From: Xanthomonas maliensis
GTDB lineage: Bacteria; Pseudomonadota; Gammaproteobacteria; Xanthomonadales; Xanthomonadaceae
Assembly (NCBI RefSeq): GCF_009192945.1
Contig: NZ_NSET01000051.1
Location: 1-64,000 of the forward strand
Length of the DNA: 64,000 bases
Direction of reading: 5' to 3'
Made by a program: the position numbers and the translations under genes. Every line of letters starts with the position of its first letter. Positions within the stretch are counted from its first letter, which is position 1. Positions 20,039 through 28,743 of this stretch are shown piece by piece. The notes below the pieces were generated by a model, which saw only the letters and a list, made by a program, of their open reading frames with translations, was not told where the DNA came from and did no database searches.

Positions 20039-20512
20039 ATGAGCAAGGCGACGCGCGCGACTAAATCATTGGACGCGGCTGGCGTGGCCTATGTGCTGCA
20101 TCCTTACGATTATCGGCCCGATGCCGACGCGAAGGGCCTGCAAGCAGCGCAGGCGCTGGGGCTTGCGCCTGACACGGTCTTGAAGACCTTGATGGCCTGG
20201 GTCGACGACCAGGCTGTCTGCGTGGTGATCCCTTGCAATCGGCGGCTATCGTTGAAGACCTTGGCCAGCGCGCACGGTGGCAAATCCGCGCGCATGATGG
20301 AGGTGGCCGATGCCGAACGCCGTACCGGCTACAAGGTCGGCGGCATCAGCCCGTTGGGCCAGCAACGTCCGGTGCCGGTGCTGATCGAGCGCAGCGCACT
20401 GACGTCGCCGGCGCTGTGGATCAATGCCGGCCAGCGCGGCCTCCTGCTGGAACTGCGCGGTGACCAGATCGTCGCCGCGCTGCAGGCACGCCCTGCGCAG
20501 CTCTGCGAGTGA
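20039..20512 (+). CDS. ybaK: Cys-tRNA(Pro)/Cys-tRNA(Cys) deacylase YbaK
   Basis: A 157-residue YbaK/EbsC-type editing protein that hydrolyses mischarged Cys-tRNA(Pro) made by prolyl-tRNA synthetase. Family features include TVLKTLMAW, the conserved Lys in that helix, VIPCNRRLSLKTLA and the nearly invariant GYKVGGISPLGQ. The ATG follows the asparaginase-like gene by only 4 bases with a GAGG ribosome site inside the previous stop region, so the two form an operon. Confidence 0.95.
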   Translation: MSKATRATKSLDAAGVAYVLHPYDYRPDADAKGLQAAQALGLAPDTVLKTLMAWVDDQAVCVVIPCNRRLSLKTLASAHGGKSARMMEVADAERRTGYKVGGISPLGQQRPVPVLIERSALTSPALWINAGQRGLLLELRGDQIVAALQARPAQLCE

Positions 20513-20606
20513 GTGCGCACCTGCACGGCTGCGTCGCTGCACGCAGAGCCGCACGGTCACAGCCGCTCCATCTGCCCGCGCGATGCATTGCAGCCGCGCA
20601 GCGCAC

Positions 20607-22304
20607 TCAATACGTCGCCACCAGGCTGACCGCCGAGAACGCCGACGTCGCTTTCAGCCGCACGTAGTACGTGCCGGCGGGCGGTGCCGTGAGCGTGCAG
20701 CTGTCGGCATTGCCCGGGGCCATGCTGCGGCAACCGTAGGCGGTGTCGGTCGGCAGCGCGCCCGCCCGCAGCGACAGATCGGCATTACCGCTGCCGCCGC
20801 TGAGTGCCAGCTTGAGCGAGCGCGTACCGGCAGGAACGTTGACCTGGAAATACAGCGAGTCGAATTGCGCCGCGCTCAAACCGGTACGTGCCACGTTCCT
20901 GCTCAACGTGGTCGCCTCGATCACGGCGGCCACTGCCCCCTCGGCATTGGCCAGCCCCGCCCCGCACCCTTGCGCACAGGCCACCGGCAAGGGACGCGCA
21001 CTGCTCCTGAGCAGCGCTTTCACCGTTGCCGGCGCCAGCGGATTGAGCGCCACCGACTGCATCAAGGCCACCACGCCCGCCACATGCGGCGCCGCCATCG
21101 AGGTACCGCTATACACCGCATAAGCCGCGTTGCCTGGCACCGTGGTACCGCTATTGAGCGTGGACAGAATCGATTGACCCGGGGCAGCGATATCCACGCC
21201 GTTGCCGAAGTTGGAGAAGCTGGCCTTGGCCCCGACCGAGGTGGTGGCCGCTACCGCGATCACGTTGGGGCAATTGGCCGGCACCGTGGTGGAGACATCC
21301 ATATTGCTGTTGCCAGCGGCCACGACCACTGCCGTGCCACGCGCCACCGCACCATTGATGGCAGTGCTCAGGGTCGAGGAACAACTGCCATAGCCACCGA
21401 GCGAGAGGTTGATCACGGTGGCCGGGTTGGGATTGGCCGGCGCACCGCTCACCTTGCCGCCCGAGGCCCATACGATCGCATCGGCGATATCGGAGAGATA
21501 GCCGCCACAGCGCCCCAGCACGCGCAGCGGCAGGATCTTGGCATTGAACGCGGTACCGACCACGCCACTGGCGTTGTTGCCGATCGCCGCCACGATGCCC
21601 GCCACATGCGTGCCATGCCAACTGGAATTGGCCGCGGTTGCACCGGGGCCGCACTCGTTGGCAGCCGTCCAGTCGCCCTGATCGGCGGCATTGCCGTCGC
21701 GCCCGTTGCCGTCGCGCGCAACCGCTGGATCGGTGATGAAGTCGTAGCCAGGCAACACGTTGGCCGCCAGATCCGGATGCGCGGTGATGCCGGTATCGAT
21801 CACCGCCACCACGATGCCCTTGCCGGTGGTGCGATCCCAGGCTGGGCGCACATTGAGGCTGGCGGTGCTGGTGCCCAGCGCCCACTGCTGCGACAAGCCC
21901 GGATCGTTGGGAACCAGCATCGGGCGCATCAGCACGTCCAGCTCCACCCGCTTGACGGCAGGATCTGCGGCCAGCCGCCGCATCAGGCTCTCGGCATCCA
22001 CGCGATCCAGCTTGCGGTCGGCGACCAAGACCGTCGGGCCAGCGTCGAGACGGCGCGTTGCCGCCAGTCCCAGTGGCTGCCCCTGCCGCGTGGGTACGGC
22101 GCGGGCAATGTCCTGCCAGGGCGTCGACAGCCCGGTCGCTCGGCGACTGCCGACGCGGTCCTTGTAGCTGACGATGAAGCGTTGATAGCTGCCACTGGAA
22201 GTCAATCCTTGCAGATTGACCTCGCCGGCAGCGGCGTTGAACCCCCACGACAGCGCACAGGCGATTGCAGCGTGGCACAGCACGCGAACCGAAGCGTCCC
22301 ACAT
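20607..22304 (-). CDS. Secreted subtilisin-like serine protease with PPC domain (first of three)
   Basis: A 565-residue S8 family protease. A signal peptide (about residues 1-26) is followed by an inhibitor-like propeptide (QRFIVSYKD, VKRVELDVLMRP). The catalytic domain has Asp170 in VVAVIDTGITAHPD, His230 in NSSWHGTHVAG and Ser402 in SGTSMAAPHVAG. The last 100 residues form a bacterial pre-peptidase C-terminal (PPC) domain ending VSLVATY, usually removed on maturation. A strong GGGGAGGAATT ribosome site precedes the ATG. This copy is the most diverged of the three at the N-terminus. Probably secreted by the type II system. Confidence 0.93.
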   Translation of the reverse strand: MWDASVRVLCHAAIACALSWGFNAAAGEVNLQGLTSSGSYQRFIVSYKDRVGSRRATGLSTPWQDIARAVPTRQGQPLGLAATRRLDAGPTVLVADRKLDRVDAESLMRRLAADPAVKRVELDVLMRPMLVPNDPGLSQQWALGTSTASLNVRPAWDRTTGKGIVVAVIDTGITAHPDLAANVLPGYDFITDPAVARDGNGRDGNAADQGDWTAANECGPGATAANSSWHGTHVAGIVAAIGNNASGVVGTAFNAKILPLRVLGRCGGYLSDIADAIVWASGGKVSGAPANPNPATVINLSLGGYGSCSSTLSTAINGAVARGTAVVVAAGNSNMDVSTTVPANCPNVIAVAATTSVGAKASFSNFGNGVDIAAPGQSILSTLNSGTTVPGNAAYAVYSGTSMAAPHVAGVVALMQSVALNPLAPATVKALLRSSARPLPVACAQGCGAGLANAEGAVAAVIEATTLSRNVARTGLSAAQFDSLYFQVNVPAGTRSLKLALSGGSGNADLSLRAGALPTDTAYGCRSMAPGNADSCTLTAPPAGTYYVRLKATSAFSAVSLVATY

Positions 22305-22617
22305 GGATCAATTCCTCCCCAAGGATCTGGAATCCGCACGGCCACACATTCGCTGCCTGCGCATGCCTGGCCTCGCCATGGGACGCACGGCTGCGTTCTG
22401 CCCATGTGGGCCGGCTATCGGCAGAGGCGTTCGCCGCTGAAGGCCTGCAGACCGCGACCTGTGCGTGGCATTCAGCCCTCGCCTGCACAGGCGAGTGGGC
22501 AGCCTTGCAATGACAGCAGCGCAAACGCGCACAGCCCCGCCGGAGCGGGGCTGTGCGGGGATTGGAACACCGACAGGCAGGTCGGAGAGCCCCCGACGCC
22601 GGCCGATCAGTGTGGTG
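22305..22617. other. Intergenic region between the first and second subtilase genes
   Basis: These 313 bases hold the promoter and strong Shine-Dalgarno of the first protease gene near 22305-22320 and the terminator of the second at 22528-22557. The middle contains no convincing gene; short ORFs there on both strands lack ribosome sites and family features. Confidence 0.4.
22528..22557 (-). terminator. Terminator of the second subtilase gene
   Basis: A perfect 13-bp inverted repeat (CGCACAGCCCCGC / GCGGGGCTGTGCG) encloses a 4-base loop that reads TCCG on the minus strand, a stable UNCG-type tetraloop. It lies about 60 bases past the stop of the minus-strand protease gene. Only a short GTTTG follows, so it may be an imperfect intrinsic terminator or a 3' stabiliser. 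Confidence 0.75.
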
Positions 22618-24027
22618 TCATGGCGTCTGGCCGACCGCGGCAGCGGCATTGACGATGCCGGCACCACAACCGCCCGAGCAGCTGCCGGGCAGCGCGCGGG
22701 CGGTGTTCTTCAGCAGCGCTTCCACCGCCGCCGGGGTCAGCGGACGACTGGCCACCGACTGCACCAGCGCCACTACCCCGGCCACATGCGGAGCCGCCAT
22801 CGAGGTGCCGTTGTAGGACGCATAACTGGCGCTGCCCGGCGTGGTGGTGCCGCTGTTCAAGGTGGACAGGATGCCCTGGCCCGGCGCGGAAATGTCGATC
22901 GTGCTGCCGAAATTGGAGAAACTCGCACGCGCGCCGGCAGAGGTGGTGGCCGCCACCGCAATCACATTGGCACAGCTGGCGGGGGTGAAGTTGGCCACGT
23001 TGGCGTTGCTGTTGCCGGCTGCCACCACCACCGTGGTTCCGCGCGAGACGGCGCTGTTGATCGCGTTCTGGTAGGTGCTCGAGCAGCTGCCGCTGCCGCC
23101 CAGCGACATGTTGATGACTTCGGCCGGATTGGCGTTGGCGGGCACGCCGGAGACGCTGCCGCCGGATGCCCAGACGATGGCGTCGGCGATGTCCGAGGTG
23201 GTACCGCCGCACAGGCCCAGCGCGCGAATCGGTACGATGCGGGCATTGAACGCGGTGCCGGCGACGCCGGTGCTGTTGTTGGTCACCGCGGCAATCGTGC
23301 CGGCGACATGGGTGCCGTGCCAACTGGAGTTGGCCGCAGCAACGCCGGATCCGCATTGATTGGCTGTACGCCAGTCGCCCTGGTCGGCGGGATTGCTGTC
23401 GCGACCATCGTTGTCGCGGGCGCGCGCCGCATCGCTGATGAAGTCGTAACCCGACAGGACGTTGGCATTGAGATCCGGATGGCTGGTGATGCCGGTGTCG
23501 ATCACTGCGACCACCACGCCGGCTCCAGTCGCACTATCCCAGGCCGGGCGCACGTTGATGCCCGCATTGGTGGTGCCGAAACCCCATTGTTCGGACAGGC
23601 GCGGATCGTTCGGCGTCAGCACCGGATACATGATCTGGTCGACTTCGACGTACTCCACGTTGGGATCGGCGGCGATGTGACGCATCAGCGTTTCGGCCTC
23701 GGCCCGATCCAGGTCGCGATTGGTCTTGAGCACCTCTGAGCCGAGCGCGGTCCGCCGCACGTGATTCAGCCCCAGCACGCGCCCGGCCCGTGCGGGCACG
23801 GCGGTCGCCGCAGCGTTGAGCGAGGCGCGCATACTGGTCGGACTGACCGAGGCGGCGCTGCCATCTTTGTACTTGACGATGAAGCGATCGAGCGTGGGCT
23901 GCGCATCCAGTCCGGACAGATTCACCTGTCCAGCGAAGGCTGGCACGGCCAGCAGCGAGGTCAGTGCGGAGACACCCAGGACTACCAGCGCGCGCGCAGG
24001 CGCACGACGTTGCGACACAGTGAACAT
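22618..24027 (-). CDS. Secreted subtilisin-like serine protease without PPC domain (second of three)
   Basis: A 469-residue S8 protease. The signal peptide runs to about residue 33 (VVLGVSALTSLLAVPAFAG), and the propeptide resembles that of its neighbours (DRFIVKYKDG, VEYVEVDQIMYP). The catalytic triad is Asp177 in VVAVIDTGITSHPD, His237 in NSSWHGTHVAG and Ser409 in YNGTSMAAPHVAG. It ends about 60 residues after the Ser, so the C-terminal PPC domain of the flanking copies is missing. The ending is clean, with no frameshift visible. ATG 24027 is chosen for its signal peptide. It is one of a tandem triplication. Confidence 0.93.
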   Translation of the reverse strand: MFTVSQRRAPARALVVLGVSALTSLLAVPAFAGQVNLSGLDAQPTLDRFIVKYKDGSAASVSPTSMRASLNAAATAVPARAGRVLGLNHVRRTALGSEVLKTNRDLDRAEAETLMRHIAADPNVEYVEVDQIMYPVLTPNDPRLSEQWGFGTTNAGINVRPAWDSATGAGVVVAVIDTGITSHPDLNANVLSGYDFISDAARARDNDGRDSNPADQGDWRTANQCGSGVAAANSSWHGTHVAGTIAAVTNNSTGVAGTAFNARIVPIRALGLCGGTTSDIADAIVWASGGSVSGVPANANPAEVINMSLGGSGSCSSTYQNAINSAVSRGTTVVVAAGNSNANVANFTPASCANVIAVAATTSAGARASFSNFGSTIDISAPGQGILSTLNSGTTTPGSASYASYNGTSMAAPHVAGVVALVQSVASRPLTPAAVEALLKNTARALPGSCSGGCGAGIVNAAAAVGQTP

Positions 24028-24218
24028 CGATCGTTCCCTTCTGCTGATGAGGAGCCGCGCTTGCGGCATGAGGCGGCCGACACCACACACGGCAGTGACG
24101 GCACGGAACTGGGGCATCGCCACGGACGCGTGCACCCTGGTCGATCTCCATCCCGACCAGAGGCGACACAGCGCCGTCGCCACCGATGGGTGGGCGTTGG
24201 CGTCTACGGCGAAGGTGC

Positions 24219-24249
24219 AGCGCTCCCCCGCTGTAAGCGCGGGAGCGCT
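24219..24249 (-). terminator. Terminator of the third subtilase gene
   Basis: AGCGCTCCC (24219-24227) pairs perfectly with GGGAGCGCT (24241-24249), and three further inner C-G pairs leave a 5-base loop. It starts 11 bases beyond the stop codon of the minus-strand gene ending at 24260. No U-tract follows, so the call rests on position and stem strength. Confidence 0.6.
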
Positions 24250-24259
24250 GCCAGACGCG

Positions 24260-25993
24260 TCAGTAGGTCGCGCTGAGGGTGACGCCGGAGAAGCTGCTGT
24301 AGGCCTTCACGCGGACGTAGTAGGCGCCCGACGGGGAGGCAATCGTGCAGGTTTCGTTGTTGCCGTCGAGGTACGGCCTGCAGGCGTAAGCAGTATCGGT
24401 TGGCGCGCTGCCGGCACGCACGTACAGATCGGCATCGCCGCTGCCCCCGCTGATCGATACGCTGAGCGTTCCGCTGCCAGCCGGGACCGTAATGCGGTAA
24501 TTGAGTTCGCCGCCCGTGATCGCCGCCAGCCCGCTGATCGGCGTGCCGTTGCTCAGCGTGTCGCCGTTGCCGCCGCCACCGCCGCCGTTGTTGCCATTGA
24601 GCGCTGCGGTGACCGCAGCATCGGCGTCGACGATGCCGGCACCGCACCCACCCGAGCAGGCCCCCGGCAACGCGCGCGCGGTGTTCTTCAGCAAGGTCTC
24701 CACCGCCGCCGGACTGAGTGCGGTCGGCGCGACTGATTGCACCAGCGCAACCACGCCGGCCACGTGTGGCGAAGCCATCGAGGTGCCGTTGTAGGAGGCG
24801 TAGCTGGGGTTCCCCGGTGTGGTGGTGCCGCTATTGAGCGTGGACAGGATGCCCGACCCAGGTGCCGACACATCGATGCCGGCACCGTAGTTGGAGTAAC
24901 TGGCACGTGCGCCGGCCGACGTGGTGGCAGCCACCGCGATCACGTTGGCGCAGCTGGCCGGAATGAAGTTGGACACATTGGCGTTGCTGTTGCCCGCCGC
25001 GACCACCACGGTGGTCCCGCGCGACACCGCGCCATTGATGGCGTTCTGCATCGTGGTCGAGCAGGTGCCGCCGCCGCCCAGCGACATGTTGATCACTTCT
25101 GCCGGGTTGGCGTTGGCGGGAATCCCGTTGACCGTACCGCCGGACGCCCAGACGATGGCGTCGGCGATGTCCGACAGCGAGCCACCGCAACGGCCCAGCA
25201 CCCGCACCGGCACGACCTTGGCATTGAAGGCGGTTCCCGCCACGCCGACACCGTTGTTGGTGGCGGCCACCACCGTGCCGGCGACATGGGTGCCATGCCA
25301 GCTGGAATTGGACGTGGAGCAACTGCTGCTGGTGTTCCAGTCGCCTTCATCGGACGGATCGTTGTCGCGCCCATCGCCATCGCGCGCGGCGGTCGCGTCG
25401 CTGATGAAGTCGTAGCCCGGCAGGATGTTGGCATCCAGCTCCGGATGGCTGGTGATGCCGGTATCGATGACCGCGACGACCACCCCGGTGCCGGTGGCCT
25501 TGTCCCAGGCCGGGCGGATATTGATGCCTGCGTTGCTGGTACCGAATGCCCATTGTTCGGAAAAACGGGTGTCGTTGGGCACCAGCGTGGGATACAGGAT
25601 CTGGTCGACTTCCACGCTCTGCACGTTGGGGTCGGCGGCCAGTTGGCGCATCAGCGTCTCGGCTTCGGCACGATCCAGTGCGCGGTCGGCCTTGACCAAC
25701 TCCGGCCCCAACGCCAGGCGCCGCACACTGTTCAAGCCCAGCGCCTTGCCTCCTTTGGCCGGCATGGCACGTGCGGCAGAACGCAGCGACGTTGCCAGCG
25801 CGGACGGGCTGGCCAGGGCGCTGCTGCCGTCCTTGTAGGTGACGATGAACTTCTGATGGGTGGTCGCACTGGCCAGGCCGTCCAGATACACCTCGCCGGC
25901 AAAGGCCGGCATGGCCAGCAGCAGCGAGGTCAAGGCCGATCCACCGAGGATGGCCAACGTGCGCGGACGTGTACGGAGAGACGCGTAGGACAT
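24260..25993 (-). CDS. Secreted subtilisin-like serine protease with PPC domain (third of three)
   Basis: A 577-residue S8 protease that is very similar to the second copy through the signal peptide, propeptide and catalytic domain. The triad is Asp177 in VVAVIDTGITSHPE, His233 in NSSWHGTHVAG and Ser405 in YNGTSMASPHVAG. After the catalytic domain a Gly/Asn-rich linker (GNNGGGGGGNGD) leads to a PPC domain ending in GVTLSATY, shared in form with the first copy. ATG 25993 was selected for the signal peptide (TLAILGGSALTSLLLAMPAFAG). X. campestris has comparable extracellular proteases secreted by type II secretion and controlled by Clp; I infer the same here. Confidence 0.93.
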   Translation of the reverse strand: MSYASLRTRPRTLAILGGSALTSLLLAMPAFAGEVYLDGLASATTHQKFIVTYKDGSSALASPSALATSLRSAARAMPAKGGKALGLNSVRRLALGPELVKADRALDRAEAETLMRQLAADPNVQSVEVDQILYPTLVPNDTRFSEQWAFGTSNAGINIRPAWDKATGTGVVVAVIDTGITSHPELDANILPGYDFISDATAARDGDGRDNDPSDEGDWNTSSSCSTSNSSWHGTHVAGTVVAATNNGVGVAGTAFNAKVVPVRVLGRCGGSLSDIADAIVWASGGTVNGIPANANPAEVINMSLGGGGTCSTTMQNAINGAVSRGTTVVVAAGNSNANVSNFIPASCANVIAVAATTSAGARASYSNYGAGIDVSAPGSGILSTLNSGTTTPGNPSYASYNGTSMASPHVAGVVALVQSVAPTALSPAAVETLLKNTARALPGACSGGCGAGIVDADAAVTAALNGNNGGGGGGNGDTLSNGTPISGLAAITGGELNYRITVPAGSGTLSVSISGGSGDADLYVRAGSAPTDTAYACRPYLDGNNETCTIASPSGAYYVRVKAYSSFSGVTLSATY

Positions 25994-26304
25994 CGAATTT
26001 CCCTGCTCGATTGAGAGGACCGCCTTGGCGGTCATGGCCCGACGGGTTGACGACTCCGATGGGCATCCGCGGACCGAGTCCCCTGTTATCGATCCGTTCA
26101 GTGAACCTAACGCAATCGAAACAAACGCGACAATAAAAAGTTGACTTCTTGAGAATAATTTTTCCGTTTTGTGACAAAGATCGACATTGTTCAGCCACAA
26201 ACTCGCACATTTCCATTGTCTGTGCTGCTTTGCGAGAGCCGACGGACAAAAAAAAGCCCCCACGCAGCCGCGTGGAGGCCTTTCTCGTGGCGCTGTGTGT
26301 CAGA
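25994..26304. other. Upstream region of the third subtilase gene and 3' end of ilvE
   Basis: These 311 bases contain the ilvE terminator (26246-26285) and then the most AT-rich stretch of the window (about 26105-26215, including AATAAAAAGTTGACTTC and AATAATTTTTCCG). That stretch is a likely promoter region for the minus-strand protease. TGTGACAAAGATCGAC at 26170-26185 has a good left half of a Clp/CRP site but a poor right half. No gene is supported here. Confidence 0.45.
26246..26285 (-). terminator. Intrinsic terminator of ilvE
   Basis: Read on the minus strand, GGCCTCCACGC-GGCT-GCGTGGGGGC forms a GC-rich stem (one G-U pair) followed directly by eight Ts. It lies about 20 bases downstream of the ilvE stop. 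This is the most canonical rho-independent terminator in the window; the A-run on its left side could also let it act weakly on the other strand. Confidence 0.92.
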
Positions 26305-27390
26305 TCAAGACAAGCGCACCAGCCACCCGTGGCGGTCGGGCACCCGGCCGTACTGGATATCGGTCAACTCCTGCCGCAGCGCCATCGTGACTTCCCCCGG
26401 AGGCGTCGACAGATCGCCGACCGCAAAGCCCTCGCCCTTCAGCTGACCGATTGGCGTCACCACCGCCGCCGTGCCGCAGGCGAACACTTCGACGATCTCG
26501 CCGGAGGCAACACCGTGCTTCCACTCGTCGATGCTGACCTTGCGTTCCTGCACCGGCATGCCGCGGTCGCGCGCCAGTTGCAGGATGCTGTCGCGGGTGA
26601 TGCCTTCGAGGATGCTGCCGGACAGTTCCGGCGTCACCAACGTGCCGTCCTTGTAGACCAGGAACACGTTCATGCCCCCCAATTCCTCGATGTACTTGCC
26701 TTCCACCGGGTCCAGGAACAGCACCTGCGAACAGCCCTGCGCATACGCCTGCTGCTGCGGCAGCAGCGAGGCCGCGTAGTTGCCGCCGCATTTGGCCGCG
26801 CCGGTGCCGCCCTTGGCCGCACGTGCGTAATCGGTGGACAGCCAGATCGCGACCGGTGCCACGCCCTTGGCGAAATACGCACCCGCCGGGCTGGCGATCA
26901 CGTAGTACGAAGCTTTCTGCGCTGCGCGCACGCCCAGGAACGCCTCATCGGCGATCATGAAGGGACGGAAGTACAGGCTGGTCTCCGGCGCCGACGGCAC
27001 CCAGTGTGCATCGGCGGCTACCAACTGACGCAGCGACTCGACGAACAGCTCCACCGGCAATTCCGGCAGCGCCAGGCGGCGCGCCGAGCGCTGCAGGCGC
27101 TCGCCGTTGGCCTGCGGACGGAAGGTCCAGATCGAGCCGTCGGCATGGCGGTAGGCCTTGATCCCTTCGAAGATCTCCTGGCCGTAATGCAGCACCGATG
27201 CCGCCGGATCCAACTGCAGCGGCCCGTAAGCGCGGACCTGTGCGTCGTGCCAGCCCTGCTCGCTGTTCCAGGAAATGGCCACCATGTGATCAGTGAAGTG
27301 CAGACCGAAGCCGGGAGCGGCCAGGATCACCGACAATTCGTCGGCACTGCGCGGGGACGGAGAACGGCTGGAAGCGAAGGGGACGGGCAC
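26305..27390 (-). CDS. ilvE: Branched-chain amino acid aminotransferase
   Basis: PLP enzyme that makes or degrades Leu, Ile and Val by transamination with glutamate. It is the longer BCAT type with LDPAASVLHYGQEIFEGIKAYR, SLYFRPFMIADEAFLGV, KCGGNYAASLLPQQQA (catalytic Lys in the CGGNYA region) and VFACGTAAVVTPIG. The start is uncertain. GTG 27390 gives the usual length of about 361 residues and has AGAGGA 10 bases upstream; GTG 27441 would add 17 residues without a clear ribosome site. sufT is the next gene upstream on this strand. Confidence 0.93.
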   Translation of the reverse strand: MPVPFASSRSPSPRSADELSVILAAPGFGLHFTDHMVAISWNSEQGWHDAQVRAYGPLQLDPAASVLHYGQEIFEGIKAYRHADGSIWTFRPQANGERLQRSARRLALPELPVELFVESLRQLVAADAHWVPSAPETSLYFRPFMIADEAFLGVRAAQKASYYVIASPAGAYFAKGVAPVAIWLSTDYARAAKGGTGAAKCGGNYAASLLPQQQAYAQGCSQVLFLDPVEGKYIEELGGMNVFLVYKDGTLVTPELSGSILEGITRDSILQLARDRGMPVQERKVSIDEWKHGVASGEIVEVFACGTAAVVTPIGQLKGEGFAVGDLSTPPGEVTMALRQELTDIQYGRVPDRHGWLVRLS

Positions 27391-27454
27391 CGGACAGGAT
27401 TCCTCTAGAGCGGGCGAAGGGACACGGCGCCGTGTCGTCACCGGCGCCTGGCGA

Positions 27455-28009
27455 TCAAAGCATGCCGGTCTCGAGACGGGCGGCCTCGGACATCATATGC
27501 CGGCCCCACGGCGGGTCGAACACCAGCTCGACATCGGCCTCGGCGATGGTGGGGATCATTTCCAGCTTGCTACGGACGTCGTCGACCAGGATCTCGCCCA
27601 TCCCGCAGCCGGGCGCTGTCAGCGTCATCTTGACCTCGACCTTGCGCTGGTCGTCCTCGCTGCGATGGCTCAGCACCGCTTCGTAGACCAGGCCAAGGTC
27701 GACGATGTTGAACGGGATTTCCGGGTCGAAACAGGTGCGCAACTGCTGCCATACCAGCGCCTCGACTTCGTCGTCGCTGGCGTTCTCCGGGAGTTCCAGG
27801 CCCGGCGGGGCCTCCTTGCCGATGGCGTCGCCGTCCTTGCCGGCAATGCGGAACAGATTGCCCTCGACAAACACGGTATAGCTACCACCCAGGGCCTGGG
27901 TGATGTAGCCATAACTGCCGGCGGGCAGGGTCACCGAATCGCCCTGCGGCACCATGACGGCGGCGCAATCGCGTTCGAACTGGACGGGTTCGCTGCTACG
28001 GGAATACAT
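27455..28009 (-). CDS. sufT: Putative Fe-S cluster assembly protein SufT
   Basis: A 184-residue MIP18/DUF59 protein with the extra N-terminal region typical of SufT. The DUF59 core contains CFDPEIPFNIVDLGLVYEA and the TLTAPGCGMGEILVDDV motif with its conserved Cys, and the end FDPPWGRHMMSEAAR is family-typical. SufT proteins help mature Fe-S enzymes. It is an orphan here, since no other suf gene lies nearby. Its position next to ilvE may reflect branched-chain synthesis depending on an Fe-S dehydratase, though that link is speculative. Confidence 0.93.
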   Translation of the reverse strand: MYSRSSEPVQFERDCAAVMVPQGDSVTLPAGSYGYITQALGGSYTVFVEGNLFRIAGKDGDAIGKEAPPGLELPENASDDEVEALVWQQLRTCFDPEIPFNIVDLGLVYEAVLSHRSEDDQRKVEVKMTLTAPGCGMGEILVDDVRSKLEMIPTIAEADVELVFDPPWGRHMMSEAARLETGML

Positions 28010-28132
28010 GCGTGAGATATGGGGCCGCGCCAGCGGCGCGCAAGTCGCCCATTCTAGCCGACCCCGCCGCCGCGCCGGTGCTGGGCACGACAGGGCACTG
28101 GGCTTATCCTGTCGCCTCTGTCAGGAGCTCCA

Positions 28133-28552
28133 ATGCCGCCCACTTCTGCGTCCGCCAGAACCGTCCACTGGCTCTGGCCCCCGCTCCTGCTGCTGGGAGC
28201 GGTCACCGCCTTGATCGCCTGGATGCTGGTGGCGCTCGCGCTGGGCCGCATGGCTGGTTGGATGGCGTTGTTGGTCGCGCTGGAAGTGAATTGGATGCTG
28301 CGCCTGGGCACGCTGCGCGCCGGAACGCTGCGGTCGGTCGTGGCCGTGTCGACGACCATGGCGATCGCGATTGGCGCCAATTGGGGCATCGCGTCGGCGC
28401 AGTTGGGCGGTTCGCTGGGCCTGGACCCGTGGACCTCGGCGCTGAAGATGGGTCCCATGCTGGCCTGGACCCTGCTGCAACTGGCCACCAGTGGCGTCGA
28501 CCTGGCGTGCTATGCCGGCGCCTTGGTGCTGGCGTGGTGGCTGTCGCGCTGA
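28133..28552 (+). CDS. Hypothetical membrane protein
   Basis: A 139-residue protein with four predicted membrane segments: WPPLLLLGAVTALIAWMLVALAL, AGWMALLVALEVNWML, SVVAVSTTMAIAIGANWGIASA and a C-terminal VDLACYAGALVLAWWLS. An AGGAG ribosome site lies 7 bases before the ATG. I recognise no family with certainty; the layout suggests a small inner-membrane protein. It converges with pntB across a gap that contains a 12-bp inverted repeat. Confidence 0.75.
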   Translation: MPPTSASARTVHWLWPPLLLLGAVTALIAWMLVALALGRMAGWMALLVALEVNWMLRLGTLRAGTLRSVVAVSTTMAIAIGANWGIASAQLGGSLGLDPWTSALKMGPMLAWTLLQLATSGVDLACYAGALVLAWWLSR

Positions 28553-28592
28553 GCCAGCCGCACGGACGTGTGTTGCGCCGGTAACCGTGCCC

Positions 28593-28638
28593 CGCGCTGG
28601 CGCCGGCCGCCAGGCGCCAGGCGCCAGGCGCCAGCGCG
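28593..28638. repeat. Inverted repeat with GGCGCCA tandem units (possible bidirectional terminator)
   Basis: Arms CGCGCTGGCGCC (28593-28604) and GGCGCCAGCGCG (28627-28638) are perfect 12-bp complements. The loop is itself built of repeated GGCGCCA heptamers, about four in all with the right arm, so several alternative hairpins are possible. It lies between the convergent ends of the membrane-protein gene and pntB. Function as a shared terminator is inferred from position; there is no T-run. Confidence 0.6.
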
Positions 28639-28743
28639 CTTTAGGATGTCACCCGCGCCAACGCGTTCCTGCGGCTCGGCACGGCGCCTTCCGCGCATCG
28701 CCGCTGTCAGGACACGCGTCGCTCCGACCCACCAGGCAGACCA

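Noticed and set aside
20424-22652. 742-codon open frame on the plus strand over the first protease gene
   Set aside because: Complement of a high-GC coding region; the real gene on the minus strand has signal peptide, triad and PPC domain.
26170-26185. Clp/CRP site before the third protease gene
   Set aside because: The left half TGTGA is perfect but the right half matches only 2 of 5 positions, so it is not strong enough to call despite the known Clp control of Xanthomonas proteases.
28609-28637. Short tandem heptamers as a CRISPR remnant
   Set aside because: Units are 7 bases without spacers and no cas genes are present; a simple repeat or palindrome explains it.
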